DNA of 64,000 nucleotides, taken from NCBI GenBank assembly GCA_016858145.1, contig JAEHOE010000132.1:186001-250000 (forward strand), given 5' to 3'. The notes under the pieces are model-generated. The model did not search any database. It was not told where the DNA came from and saw only the letters and a list, made by a program, of their open reading frames with translations. This document shows, piece by piece, positions 26,501 to 37,574 of this stretch. Source of the stretch: Edaphochlamys debaryana (Eukaryota; Chlorophyta; Chlorophyceae; Chlamydomonadales). The first letter of the stretch is position 1, and every line of letters begins with the position of its first letter. The translations under genes were made by a program, and so were the position numbers.

Positions 26501-27959
26501 TCCAAGGTGCTTCTGGCGGGCCCAGGTAGGCGGGAAGCCCCTGAGCCTGGCCAAGGAACTGGCATGCGGGGTCGTAACCAGGGGCAGGGGGAGAGGGAGA
26601 GTACCTTACTGCTGAGTACCTTGCTTACCCAAGGCAGCTCACACACCCCAACGGCGTTGTATGCCTCGCACATGCCCATAGGATCCTCCATGTCTCTCTA
26701 CGTCAGCCTGGCGGGCGGACGGTCCTGCTCGCCGCTGGCAAAGGTCGACGGGCAGGTGATCTGGAAGATCGTGTACCGCAGCCTCATGGAGGGTGACTCA
26801 CGGGCCTGGGTGGACCTGAAGACGAAGGGTCGCGACCCGGGCTACAACCGGCAGGGATGGGTCAAGGTGGGCGGGTCGGGGGGTTGCACGGGTGGCTGGG
26901 TGGGGTCTGGGAGTAAGGGCAGGGGCGGTAAGCGGTAGCGGGTGGGTGGATGAATGGATGGGATTGCGTGCCATGCATGCCCTGCATGCCACCTGCGCGT
27001 ATCGGGCGAACAAGTGCCTGCCACACTAGGGGCCTGTCGCTCATTTTCCGACCCGCTTGCTGCTTCGCACCTGAAGGTTTACGTTGACTTCCCCTTCAGC
27101 TCATGGACCTGTGAGTCACCGTAGCTATCTATGGGTGGCGGGGGCCGGGCGTCGGGGGGCGGGGTCGAGGACTCAATGGACGGCCTGCAGAGCTTCGGTC
27201 TACTGACGGACGCCGCCGCTGGGATGGGGTTCATGACGCTTCATGCCTCTTGCATGCGCGCGTGCGGCCCCACTCACGCACTGCTTGATTACTTTGCATG
27301 TATTCCGTGCACCAACCGTGCTCCCCCCACGTACCTGACTCCCCTCCCCTCGCTCCGCAGACTTCTCAATGGCGTTCTCACACGCCCACACCGGGGACCC
27401 ATGCGCATCAGTCATGCTGGTGGACACCCTCCGCTTTACTAATGTCTATCTGGCCACAACACGCCAAGAGTACGACGCCTACGTCAGCAGCCGGCCACCC
27501 GCTCCGCCGACCGCGGCCCCGCCGCCGCCACTCTCCCTGGCGTTCTCTCCCCCGCCGGCGCTACCCCTAGCCTCCCTTCCTCCGCCGGCGCTCCCGCCGC
27601 CGTCACTCCCTCCCACTCCGCCCCCGCACGTGCCACCACCTCCCGCCTCCCCTCCGCCCGCCCAGCCACCCGCAACGCCGCTGAGCCCCTCGCCCCCACA
27701 AGTTCCCGACAGAGCGAACCCTCCTCCACCTCCCGGGCTCCCGCCGCCGTCTTCTGCGGATGTCCCGCCGTCGGCTCAACTGCCCCCGCCACCGAATGCT
27801 CGTCAGGCGCCCACCGCCGCCGGCCGCTCGTCGGTCGCCCGCCGCCAGCCCACGGACCGCCGCCGGCTGCCGCTGGCCCGCCAGCCCTTCGCCGCCGCCT
27901 GGCAGCCGCCGCCCCGCCGCCAGCCGCCGCCCCGCCGCGGCCGTCAGCTGAGGGCCTAG
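23535..27959 (+). CDS. secreted protein with proline-rich (hydroxyproline-type) C-terminus
   Basis: Function unknown; probably extracellular matrix or wall. Ten exons: 23535-23699, 23859-23990, 24221-24631, 24805-24900, 25171-25294, 25698-25756, 26126-26525, 26682-26866, 27077-27110, 27361-27959; 734 aa with all phases consistent. The start was chosen for its signal peptide (hydrophobic LALCCIALLVAAAVAA, cleavage probably near VAA|RPP). The body has scattered cysteines, repeated beta-type segments such as FNIVYSTDNGRTWIPLFEFEFNG, and no domain I can name. The last 150 residues are PPPP/SPPP-rich and end in an Arg-rich tail. This layout resembles volvocine wall glycoproteins (inference). Intron 4 carries an antisense fragment of the gene at 37575-40205. 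Confidence 0.82.
24945..24992 (-). repeat. ectopic antisense copy of an exon acceptor edge from the Cys-rich secreted gene
   Basis: About 45 nt match 37762-37804 with a 3-nt insertion and otherwise near identity, including the shared core GGCCTCGTCGGCTGACGTGTACCTGACAGGG. At 37794 this is the 3' splice site and first nucleotides of exon 6 of the minus-strand gene. Here it sits in intron 4 of an unrelated plus-strand gene. Confidence 0.85.
25892..25954 (+). repeat. 14-bp minisatellite (GTACTACCGTGCGT)4
   Basis: Four to five copies of a 14-bp unit, alternating GTACTGC and GTACTAC starts, in the intron before exon 26126 of the secreted proline-rich gene. Confidence 0.88.
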
Positions 27960-28318
27960 CTGGGCATAATGAGCGCTTCTGTGCTGGCAAGTCACAGAGG
28001 CACATCACCGCTAATGGCGTGGCGGCGGCGGCGTGAGCCGGTGGCCTAGCATGAGGGCCAGGGCAGGGCCTCTTGGTGCTGGGCGAGGGGTACAGCCTCG
28101 GGGCCCAGCCCAGCAGCCGCTCAGCACTAACAGGTCCCCACCGCCCAGCCGCTGCGTAGAACGGAGCCGCCAGAGGTGTTGGCGGCAGCGGTTGAGGTCA
28201 CGGCAGCCTGAGGCGCCTGAGGGCATGTCGGCGTTGTGACACACAGTCAGGAGCTAGCTAGCCAGGATGCCAGGGTGGAGGGCGGTGAAGAACTAGGGGG
28301 TCTTAGCAGCTTCTAACC
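27960..28318. other. convergent intergenic region
   Basis: About 360 bp between the stop codons of two convergent genes; contains both 3' UTRs. No further feature seen. Confidence 0.6.
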
Positions 28319-29548
28319 TTAGAGAGTCCAACGGTGCGGTAGGTTTCCGAAGTTGGCACCGCACTTGCACTCAAAGGCCTTGTCGTTGGCGTCGCTGGCC
28401 GAGCCCCAGAGCCTTGACGCTTTCTGGCACCAGGGGCAGACGACGGGCACCAGGTCCCGGGTCAGCGCCTTGAGGACGCGGGTCTGGGGACGCGACGGAT
28501 AGAAGGGAGCGGGGGGGCATCTAGATACATACGCACGTCATCCACCTGTGAGAAATCAACTTGGGAGCACTGCCCACACAAACCTCTTCATTGCGCTGCA
28601 GCTTTGTTTACCTGCACAGAAGTGTTGATAAGCTCCGGGTAGTCGGGCATGTCGGTCAGCTTGCGGAGCCGGGACACCACCTTGTTTGCCTCAGTGGCCG
28701 AAGAGGCTTGCAGGCTCTTGGAGATGACTTGGTTGACGGGTGCCAGGAAGGACTCAAGCTTGGGGTAGGTCAGGTAGCGGTCGATCAGTGAAGCCGCGTT
28801 GAGGTCGTTCTTTGGGGAGTTCAGGTCGTGAACCAGCAGGCCGATCTCAGCCCGGTGAATGCTGAGAAAGCTAGCGCAGATGCAGCGTACGGCAGCCATG
28901 TCGTACTTGTCGGCCAGCTGCACGACGGCCTTCAGGTTATCCTGGGGGCGGGTGCAATGATGGGGAGAGCGCAACAGGCATCTGGTTAGTATGAGTCCCA
29001 AAAGAGGGCCAGCACTCTACCCGCGCAGCTGCGCCAGCCAGACCTCAACAAACGCTTGGCTCTCTCACCCAGCGCAATGAGTGTGCATCAGGCGGCCGGT
29101 ACTGCCCCTTCCCCGGCTCGTGCCCTACGCATAGTGGGCCCTAGAACAGGCGGGGTCAACTCTACGCTCCCGGCAGGTGCTGCAAGCACAAGCTTGCTCC
29201 TGCCCCTGTTCCTGCCTCCGTCCACCATCCCTCCTTCTGACTGCAGCTCGTTTGCGTGCGATATCAACCCCATCATCCCTTCCCTCAGCATGCGGCTCCC
29301 AGAAGCCGCTTTCCCCGCTCACCCAGCACAGCAGCGCTCCCTCCGCGGGGCCTTCGGTCTCCAGCATCCCCAGGACCGTGCCCCAGGTCTCCGCATCGTC
29401 CTCCTCCAGCCCCAGCTCGCCCGCCCGGGTGAGGGGCTTGTCGAGGGCCTCGCACAGCACCGGGGAAGCAGGGTCCGGCGAGGGTCGCGGTGCGGGCCTG
29501 CACGGTGGCACCGCCCTTGCACACCAGCGTGAGGCTGCGGTTGCCCAT
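28319..29548 (-). pseudogene. BTB/POZ-like family copy A, frameshifted in exon 1
   Basis: Three exons as in its intact neighbours: 29548-29323, 28941-28612, 28483-28319. Exon 1 starts MGNRSLTLVCKGGATVQART and later reads ASPVLCEALDKPLTRAGELGLEEDDAETWG in another frame. It has 226 nt, whereas copies B and C both have 222, because of four extra bases near 29471-29476. Exon 2 encodes a BTB/BACK-like helical part (LADKYDMAAVRCICASFLS). Exon 3 ends in a CPWC...CKC pattern that could bind zinc. Exons 2 and 3 are open, so either the gene is recently inactivated, the assembly has an error, or translation begins elsewhere. Confidence 0.7.
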
Positions 29549-31522
29549 GGGTGGTTGCTGCGGCCTAGTGGCTAGAGCTCCACGTAGGGGCTTGTTGTTG
29601 CGAACTCGTCTTGCGCGTGGTGCTTAGCGGGGCAAGTAAGAGCATGGGCGACGTCCTCACGGGTTCATCGTGGGGTACAGTGCGGGCTGGGTTGAGGCCT
29701 AGCAGGGCGACAAGCCGTGAGTGCCGGGTCACGGGTCCGCCGCGCCGACCGCCCTGCAGCTCTAGCCTCTCGCCTTGTCCAACATGCCGGGACCGCAGAG
29801 CCGCTGTGGCGGCTGCGGGTTCCGCAGGTGCGAGCGTGCGAGCGGCGGGGCACCGGCACCAGAGCCCCCTCCATCAGCCCCCGGACACGGGCCTGACTGG
29901 CTGTGGAGAGGCGCACACAGGAGAGCGTGGGTTCAGGGTCATCCAAGACGGCCGTGAAGCGGGTGGGCAGACTTGAGTCACACCCTGGTGCTTCCCGCCA
30001 GGCTTTGCCCACGAAGTCACCCGCGTGTCCCCATCATCTCAGGTCTCCGAATCCCACCTCCTGTCCTCCTGCCTCCCTCTCTCGTGCATCTCCCCCCCCT
30101 TCGCCCGCCTGCTGCCCCCGCGCACAGAGCTCGGGGACAACGGCGCGGCACATGTCGGCGGCCCGTGGCTTTCAGGCTGCACCATGCCGCATGCCGCGAC
30201 AGCGTTCCGGCTCCAATGGCCAGGCCGTCGCGTAATCCTCCGGCTGCAGTTCCTCAAGCGCCTCGCACAGTACAGGGGAGGCGCCGGCAAGAGTCGCGGG
30301 CATGGTGGCCCCATTTTTGCAACTACGTAACTACGGGGCACAGAGCTTTGAGGACTATGCGCTTGGTGCGTGCTGACTGCGCGCATCGAACATGGACTCA
30401 ATGGCGGGAAGCTATCATAGCGACCAGCAGCATTGAGTTGCAAGTAAGTATAGAAGGCGGGAGAGTAAGCCAATTGCGTGCCGCCTGTGCGTGGCGTACC
30501 TGTCGTGAGCTGCGGAGCTCCCCCAACGCCCGCGCCCATCCTCACTCCCCCGATGCCGACCCGAACCCCTGCGGACGGCCCCGGCGACTTCTACCTTTTG
30601 GGGAGCGTATGCAGTGTGTCTCGGTGTATGGCGCCTTCCCCATGTGCCCCCCCCCCTCACACGCGCCCCGACGACGAAGCCGGCGAACCACGGCGAACAA
30701 CATGGGCATTTCTCCGCCTGTTACCCGCCCTGCGAGATCTGGCCTTTGCGTCGCAGCGCGCTGTACGAGGCCATATCCCAGAGCAAGACGGAAGACGCAT
30801 GCAATGTTACATTGGGGCCACCTGTGCCCTGCATGCCCCGCCTGCCTCTTAGCTCACGCAGGCCGGACAGCCCCCCTTTTGCCCCCCCTCCGCCTTCAGG
30901 CCAGACTTCCTGTCCACGTAGGTATGTATTATAGACGGCAGGGGCCCACACTCATCCAGCATTGGGCTCCAAGAGTGGCCGCCATCACTGCATCCCTGTC
31001 CAGCATCAGCATCAGCTCGTTCTCAGAGAGGGCCAGCACGCCTCGCCACGACACCAGACTGCCGCCCCCTGCATGACGGTCTGTCCCACAGCACGTCTCC
31101 AGTTGTGGTTGGCCCAGATTGTCTTGCCGCTCTTGGAAGACCACGTCAGTTGCCGGGATGGGGGGTAGAAGACATCAACGAAGCGAAGCGCTTGGTTGTG
31201 GCGTAGGGCGTGTTCCGCGGACTACGCAGACCTGTGGGGAGCTGTGGGATGGGGGGTCGGGCGGGGGCAGGGGCAGGGCGCCTCCGTCGGGTTGAGGCCT
31301 CGAGCCAGTGACTCTAACTACCACCCGGTGCTTCCTGCCCCATCGTCCCCACGGCGCTACCGCGCATGGGCCAGACCCGGCTGGTTGCACCTTGCAGTGA
31401 CCCCACCTCTTCCCGGCTGACCCCGCTTCCCCACGCTTCCTGCCACACGGCCCAGGCGCAGGGGCAGCCGCCCACCCACCTGAATGCTGCTCCGGGCGTG
31501 GCCGTGCCCCTCCGTGCCGCAC
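29549..31522. other. upstream flank of BTB copy A, duplicated sequence and a BTB relic
   Basis: 29670-29905 is similar to 36010-36316 (flank of copy C), with shared words such as GGGTCACGGGTCCGCCGCGC and CCAGAGCCCCCTC. 30330-30560 is similar to 36690-36900. These are parts of one segmental duplication. A minus-strand frame ending near 30929 (LALSENELMLMLDRDAVMAAT) is open but unidentified. Confidence 0.6.
30125..30345 (-). pseudogene. relic of BTB-like exon 1
   Basis: Minus-strand translation around 30320-30240 reads GATMPATLAGASPVLCEALEEL, clearly derived from the family's exon 1. The preceding SLTLVCKG start and the following acidic segment are lost, and no second exon follows. Confidence 0.65.
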
Positions 31523-32089
31523 TCAACGCCACTCCACCACGTTGTCGGAGCGGTTGAAGCGGCTGCCGCACATGGCCCAGTTGATCCAGCCGCCGTCGCC
31601 GTGCCGTGTGAACTTGGCCCAGTCGCCGTGCCGGATCAGGTACACCTCGTAGCCTGCAAGGAGAGGACCAGAGGTTCGCGTCAAGGGCTTGGGGGCGGGC
31701 AAACGGGTGGGGTTTGGCAGGCCAGTCGACCCAAGCGGGATGGGGGATGCATTGGCAGAGTCGGGCCTGGAGAGGACGGACCCGGGTATGCGCTTCCGCC
31801 CAAGCTCAGTTAGTTCGCGGTACTTACCCTGCGAGCAGCCAGACAGGTAGTAGCACTCGGCGTGTTGGTGGACATAGCTGCCTTCCATGCTGTGCGACAC
31901 GCAGGTCGCGATGACGTCGTAGTCGGGGAATCGCTCGCACAGCTCCGCCGTGAGCTCGCGAGCAAAGCGCTCTCGGCGCTGCTTGTCCTCGTTCACGTGC
32001 GCGGCGATGCGCTCGCCAATCTCCTTGCCAACGGTGTACACAACCGCGGCGACGGCAGCTCCAGCTCCGACAGCAGCAGCTCCTGGCAT
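31523..32089 (-). CDS. small protein of unknown function with an N-terminal membrane-like helix
   Basis: Two exons, 32089-31828 and 31653-31523, 130 aa. The intron starts GTAAGT and ends TTGCAG. I do not recognise the family. It begins MPGAAAVGAGAAVAAVVYTV, one possible membrane segment or signal anchor, followed by a charged helix (EDKQRRERFARELTAELCERF) and a compact C-terminal part rich in Trp, His and Cys (YEVYLIRHGDWAKFTRHGD, WINWAMCGSRFNRSDNVVEW). The start follows a TATA box by about 110 bp, which excludes the longer upstream frame. It lies between BTB-like copies A and B on the same strand. Confidence 0.72.
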   Translation of the reverse strand: MPGAAAVGAGAAVAAVVYTVGKEIGERIAAHVNEDKQRRERFARELTAELCERFPDYDVIATCVSHSMEGSYVHQHAECYYLSGCSQGKYRELTELGRKRIPGSVLSRPDSANASPIPLGSTGLPNPTRLPAPKPLTRTSGPLLAGYEVYLIRHGDWAKFTRHGDGGWINWAMCGSRFNRSDNVVEWR

Positions 32090-32201
32090 TGTTCCTGATG
32101 TATCTGGCGCAAGAAGTTGGGACGCGGTCGATGGCTGAGGGAAGGCTGAGCGGAAAGCGTTAGATTTGCGTTGCTTACAACCTGAGCTGCACAGAACGCC
32201 T

Positions 32202-32208
32202 TTTATAG
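32202..32208 (-). promoter_or_regulatory. TATA box of the small unknown gene
   Basis: TATAAAA on the minus strand, about 113 bp upstream of the ATG at 32089. Confidence 0.65.
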
Positions 32209-33206
32209 GTACTGTGTCGGGGCTGCGTTGCAGGCCTGATGCTGAACGGCAGGGGCCCGACGGGGCCTGATGGGCCTTATTGGGCCGCGGGTCCGCGGAG
32301 ACGTGCCGGACCCGGCCCAGCAGCCGACCCCAGCTCCGAAGTACAGGAGCCGTCAGGAGGCCCACGAGAGCCCGCGGCCTGCAGGTGCCCTCAGGTCCGG
32401 GCCCACCAGGGCCCGCGGCCCGCCCAAACCCCTGTGCCCCTGCCTGTAAGGGTGCCCGCCTGAGAGTCGAGTCCGCACACGGTGTCTCAGCGGCGACCCA
32501 CTCGCTGCCCTACCACCCACCCTGCCCGTGCCCGTCTGCGCTGAGTGGACCTAGACCACAACTTAGGAGGCGCATGTGTTACATGGGGGGATTGGGGGCC
32601 ACTGATCACCGCTGCATGCCCTGCCACGTGCCAGACAGCCGTGCCGTGCCGGACAGCCCCCGCCTATCCTCTGCCTTGAGGCCAGAGTCCAGCGCCCCGG
32701 CCACCCGACCGCCCACTGCTCGGTGGTGAGGCCTGCCGCCAGTACTGTAGACGACCCAGGGACGACCCCCTCCCAAACTGCCCGGCCCCTGCGAGCACAG
32801 AACCCCCGAACTGCCCATACATGCTCACTAGCTTCACCCCTGGACCACAACCAAGCGCTTCGCTTCGTTGATGTTCTTCTAACCCTGGGCATCACCGCCT
32901 GCTCCTTCTCCGGCACCGCCTTGACCCAGACAAAAGGACGACCGCGGATGCATGCGAGAGGCAAGCTGCCACCCCGCACCCCGCACGTTCGCCCAGGATA
33001 GCCCGCGCCTCACCTCCCCCCCGCCTGCAGGCAAGAGGCTGGCCGCCCGACTCCTCCCACAGCTTGTGGGAGAAGCCCCCCTCACGCTCATGCGGCTACC
33101 ATGGATTAGCAGAGCGGATCACGGGTCCACGAGCCAAGCTCCGCCACTCCGCGCCCTCCCCCCCCTCCGAGCTACCCTGAGGCCTGAGCTACCCTCATAG
33201 CGTCCA
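32209..33206. other. intergenic, with a further copy of BTB-flank sequence
   Basis: 32640-32740 resembles 30870-30930 and 37140-37240 (GCCAGAGTC followed by CCGACCG and CCCACTGCT words), so a third partial copy of the segmental duplication lies here. No gene supported. Confidence 0.45.
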
Positions 33207-34426
33207 CTATCGCTCCACCGCACCTCCCAGTGCAAGCCGCTCACACGGACAGGTCGCAGCCGCAGCACCGGACCGTTTTTCCATCCCTCCGTCTATCACC
33301 TCACCGGCCGTGCCCCACAGCCCCACTACTCTGTTGCAGCTGTGGCACACGACGGGCACCAGGTCTTGGACCAGTGCCTTCGTCACGCGGGCCTGGGGGT
33401 GCGTGGCGTGGGTGTCAAGGGGGGGTGGGGGTTCCGGCGCCCCTTGGGTCCGCTGAACACGTACAGGGCAAACATCTGGATGGACCTGTGCCGCCACGCC
33501 GATGGCGGTTGTGATCGGGGCAAGCACAGGCGCCCTTCCTCTCTTACCAAACACTTGCGTACCGACCTGCGCCGCCACGCCGATGGCGTCCTGGTAGGCC
33601 GAGTTGCCAGTCAGCTCCCGTAGCTTCCGCACGATCTTGTTCGCCTCCGCAGGCGTGGAGGCCCGAAAACACACAGCGATGGCGGCCTGCGTGGGGGCCA
33701 CGATGGGAACCAGCGGGGGCTGGCTGCAGTAGCGCTCCAGCAAGGTGGCCGCGTAGAGGGAGTTCCTGGGTGACGTCAGCTCGTGGTCCAGGCTGACGTC
33801 AGCCTGGTTGGCGCCCAGGAACCCGGCGCACAGGCCCCGTACGGCAGCCATGTCGTACTTGTCGGCCAGCTTCAGCACTGGCTCGATGTTGTCCTGCAGG
33901 GCAGCGGATGCAGAGTGGGGCGGCGGGGTTGATGCGGGGTATAGATCGGGCACAGGCACTGGGGGACACCAAAGACCTCCTTCGCCCGCTCTTCTGCCTG
34001 CCTGCCTTGGCTTTGAAGCCCCCGGGGTCCGGCCTCTCAGGCGCCCGTGCCCCCCATGCCAACATCCCCAAACACGGCACCGCGGCCCCGGACTCAGCTG
34101 GGACCTTGCTTGGCGTGCTGTCCACCCTAATCCTCCTCGAACCCAGCGCTCCCCCACATCGTCACGTTACGCCGCCCGCATTCCCGCCGGCTGCCCCCGC
34201 TCACCCAGCTCAGCAGCGCTGCCTCAGCTTGGGCCTCCGGCTCGAGCAGCCGCAGAGCCGTCCCCCAGGTCTCCGCATCGTCCTCCTCCAGCCCCAGCTC
34301 GCCCGCCCGGGCGAGGGGCTTGTCGAGTGCCTCACACAGCACCGGGGAAGCACCGACGAGGGTGGCGGTGCGGGCCGTGACGCTGGCACCGCCCTTGCAC
34401 ACCAGCGTGAGGCTGCGGGCCTCCAT
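33207..34426 (-). CDS. BTB/POZ-like protein, copy B
   Basis: Exons 34426-34205, 33893-33567 and 33392-33207; 244 aa. Exon 1 starts MEARSLTLVCKGGASVTART, followed by ASPVLCEALDKPLARAGELGLEEDD, the arrangement of a BTB core. Exon 2 has LADKYDMAAVRGLCAGFLG, as in plant and algal BTB proteins. Exon 3 reads ARVTKALVQDLVPVVCHSC and ends with a second Cys pair (TCPCE). BTB proteins usually act as homodimers or Cullin-3 adaptors; here that is inference. The donor of exon 2 (CAG|GTCGGT) is poor, and a copy of this exon edge lies 81 bp further on. It shares strand and exon phases with copies A and C. Confidence 0.72.
33483..33591 (-). repeat. echo of the exon 2 3' edge in BTB copy B
   Basis: 33564-33591 (minus strand GCCATCGGCGTGGCGGCGCAGGTC, reads AIGVAAQ) recurs at 33483-33507 with a GCACAG end. 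The frame stays open between the two, so use of either or neither donor gives a protein without premature stop. Confidence 0.82.
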
Positions 34427-34952
34427 GGCTCAGCAGCTCTTTAACCAGTCGTGCGCAAAGGCGCTTGGGCGGCGGACGCGATGGGCTGGGAGGGCTGGGA
34501 GGGCACCAGAGGCTCGGAAATGCTAGGGCTTGGTGCGTAACAATATTGGATATACTTATCGGGCCTGTGGCCTTGCCTTGCGTTTGCTGGGCCAAGTCGC
34601 CCAAATGCCAAAGACGATCACGGGTCACACACGGGGTAACGGGTCGTGATGCGGGCCCCCCTGCGCCCCCGACCCGCCCTCCCCTCCTTGCCGAATCAAC
34701 CCAACGCAGAGCACTTCTGTAAGCATGGCAGGATACCTGCCCCATCGCCACAGCTACTTAAGCAAGGCCCAATCCCACATCTGTCCTGGACCGCCGTGCT
34801 TCCCCAGTCTGTTAGCCGCCGTGTTCCCACGCTCCCGACCCCACGCTCCCACAATCTAGCAAGCCGAATCCCGCCCAGCAGCATCGCTCACCGCCCCTCC
34901 CCTTGCCTCAGAGCCACAAGCAGCTCGCCGGAGCGCAGGCTGCCGCCACGCA

Positions 34953-35982
34953 TCAGCGCTTGCAGTACTTGCACGGCGCTTGCGGTTGCAGGGAGCAGCT
35001 GCAGGCCATGCCGTAGAGCTCCCCCACAATTTTCCCCAGGATCACATCCTGAGGCGGCGCGGATGAACAAGGGGGGAAAGGGGCAGGGCGGCCTCTCCGT
35101 TACAGACTGACAAAGCTGAGTGCTTGCGCTGATGCCTGTACCGATGTATGGGTGCAGGCATCATCACAAGAGCTCAGGGGGTCCACTGACGGCAGCATTA
35201 CATCCATTGGCCAGGAATGCTGCTGGGGACGGTCTGAAGCCGTCTATGATAACTAGTGCGCACCTGCAGCTGCGGGCTGACGAGCTCCTTGTAGCGCGGG
35301 TGCGTGACAGCCTCCCTGAGCTGGCCGAGCAGGGTGCGTGTCTTTTCCAGGTCATTGTTGGCTTGCACACTGCTCCCGATGGCGAGCAGCACAGGGCCCA
35401 GGAACGTGTTGAGGTCCGGCCGCTGCTCAAGCTGAGGGAAGTACCGCTCGAAGAGAGTGGCCAGGCGGAGGGTGTTCTTGGGTGAGGCCAGGGGGTGGTC
35501 CAGGTTCACGTCCGTGCGGTGCGTGCCGAGGAAGCCAGCGCACATGATGCGTACGGCAGCCATGTCGTACTTGTCGGCCAGGTGCATGACCGACTCGATG
35601 TTCTCCTGGGGGGCGGACGGGGGGAGGGTGAGGTGCGCACAGATGCGGGACAGGGTATGTGGCCTTGCCCCTGCCCCACCCTCTGTGGGCCTGACCCCTG
35701 CCCCACCGTTTGTGGGCTATGCCCCCCGCCCCAACCTTCCGCCGCCTTCCCCGCGCTCACCCAGCTCAGCAGGGCTGCATCGGCGTGGCCGTCAGGTTCC
35801 AGCAGCCGCAGCGCAGCGCTCCGAGCCGCCGCATCGTCCTCCTCAAGCCGCAGCTCCCCCGCCTTGGCGAGGGGCCTCTGCAGCGCATCGTCCAGTACCG
35901 GTGAGGCGCTGACAAGAGTCGCGGTGCGGGCCTCCACGCTGGCACCGCCCTTGCACACGAGCGTGAGGCTGCGGTTGCCCAT
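34953..35982 (-). CDS. BTB/POZ-like protein, copy C
   Basis: Exons 35982-35761, 35605-35264 and 35048-34953; 219 aa. Exon 1 (222 nt, as in copy B) encodes MGNRSLTLVCKGGASVEART and later AGELRLEEDD. Exon 2 encodes LADKYDMAAVRIMCAGFLGTHRTDVNLDH. The short last exon reads DVILGKIVGELYGMAC and ends in a Cys-rich CKYCKR, replacing the CxxC tail of A and B with a different pattern. All donors and acceptors are good. Its upstream flank is the best match to that of copy A, so A and C probably arose by the latest duplication. Confidence 0.72.
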
Positions 35983-37574
35983 GGCTACTGCTAAGTTGCT
36001 AGCTCCCGCTGGCTTGACACGTGAGGTACAGTGCGGGCTGGGTTGCGGCCGGCAGGGCGACAAGCCTTGAGCGCACCGGATGCGGCGACCTTGGATTGCC
36101 AGAGCGGGTCACGGGTCCGCCGCGCCGACCGCCCTGGGGTTGCCAGACGTAGCAAGGCATACCCGCAGGCGCAGCACACTCTCGCCTCGCCACATGCTTC
36201 AGGAACCGTAGTGCGTGCCCCCGGGTACCGCAGGTGTAAGCGTGCAGGCTGCCACGGCTCTGCAGCCGGGGCAGGGCACCAGCACCAGAGCCCCCTCAAG
36301 CAGCCCCCGGACACGGGGCTGCGTGGGTGGGGGGCACACACCGCAGAGCGGGGCGGGAGGGTCGTTGCAGACGGTTGCGAAGTGAGTGGTCAGGCACCAA
36401 GCTCTACTACGCGCCTGGTGCTTCCCGAAAGACCCCGCGTGCCCCCGCCCTCTCAGGTGCCCGCGGGAACCCACCTGTCCTGCGGTCGCGCGTACCGGCC
36501 GTGCCGCCACATGGCTTTCTGGCTCTAAGTGCCGCGTTGTGCTCCTCCAGACGTAGCTCCCAACGTGTAGCCTGTCGGTGAGGCTCCGGCGAGAGCCGAA
36601 GGAACGATGGGGCCATCCCCCTTTACGTATATAGGCGTCAAGCGGCTGTCCATCGCTTGTATCTGACTTGAAGCTACGCAGGACAGAAGTTTGAGGGAGG
36701 ACTATGCGCTCTGTGCGTGCTGACTGCGCGCATAACATGAACGTTGACGGGAAGCTATTAAAGCGACAAGCAGCAGGGCTTTGTGTTGCGAGTATACGTG
36801 CGGTGAGAGAGTACAGCGTGCGGCGAGAGAGTACAGCCATCTGCTGAGCCTGTGCGCACCTGTCGCGAGCTGCGGACCTCCCCCTCCGCAGTGTGCGCTC
36901 AACCCGCGGATGCCCCCGACTTCATGTGGAGGGGTTCTCTCGTTAGGGGGGAGGTCACAAAATGTCTGTGTTTTTGTGTACCTCACCCTCCCTTGCAGAA
37001 GCCCAGGATGCCCCCGACAGCATTGACGCTCGCTCATCCGCAAGCCGTCGACCATACGGGCCGACGCGCAAGTGCGAACGTCCATCCGCCTTGCCATTGC
37101 TGTGCGGGGCTAGAGCCAAGAGCAGCTCGGGTGACGCCTGTGTTACATAGGGGCGTCCTCTCCTCTCCTCCGCCTCCAGGCCAGAGTCAGCCGTCCGACC
37201 GCGCGAACTCCCACTGCTTGTGGTTAAGGCCACCAGTAGACCCTCCCCCAGCCCTCCCCTCCGTAAACAGCCACATCCATGCCAGCTCAATAGCTCACCG
37301 CCAACCCTTGCCTCTGCCCCTGCGCCCACAGACCCAGCCCCTCCTCTCCTTACACCGGCTCCCCCCACCTCGCCCTCCCCCTCACCCGCGATGGAGCATT
37401 CCCCCTCCCATCCGCAGCCCCGCCCCACCTCCTCTTCCCTACACCACCTCCACCTCTTCCTTCTCCCCCTCTTCCGCATCTGCAGCAATGGTGCAGACGC
37501 TCGTGAGCGAGCACCTCGATCTGCATCCCTCCTCCTGCCCTCAGCCCTTGCCCCACCTCCCCACCCCCTCTCCC
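35983..37574. other. duplicated flank of BTB copy C and further relics
   Basis: 36010-36316 matches the flank of copy A, and 36690-36900 matches 30330-30560. 36470-36610 on the minus strand keeps a fragment similar to family exon 1 (LRLEEHNAAL resembling LGLEEDDAET). 37480-37530 is an echo of the neighbouring gene's terminal exon. Confidence 0.55.
36628..36633 (-). promoter_or_regulatory. TATA-like element upstream of a BTB relic
   Basis: TATATA on the minus strand directly before the decayed family fragment at 36470-36610. It may be the fossil promoter of that copy. Confidence 0.35.

Noticed and set aside
29973..31076. 367-codon plus-strand open frame
   Set aside because: Overlaps a BTB relic on the other strand; composition is that of random high-GC sequence.
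30929..31144. open minus-strand segment reading LALSENELMLMLDRDAVMAAT
   Set aside because: Looks mildly coding but has no partner exon, family or start that I can support; may be a relic.
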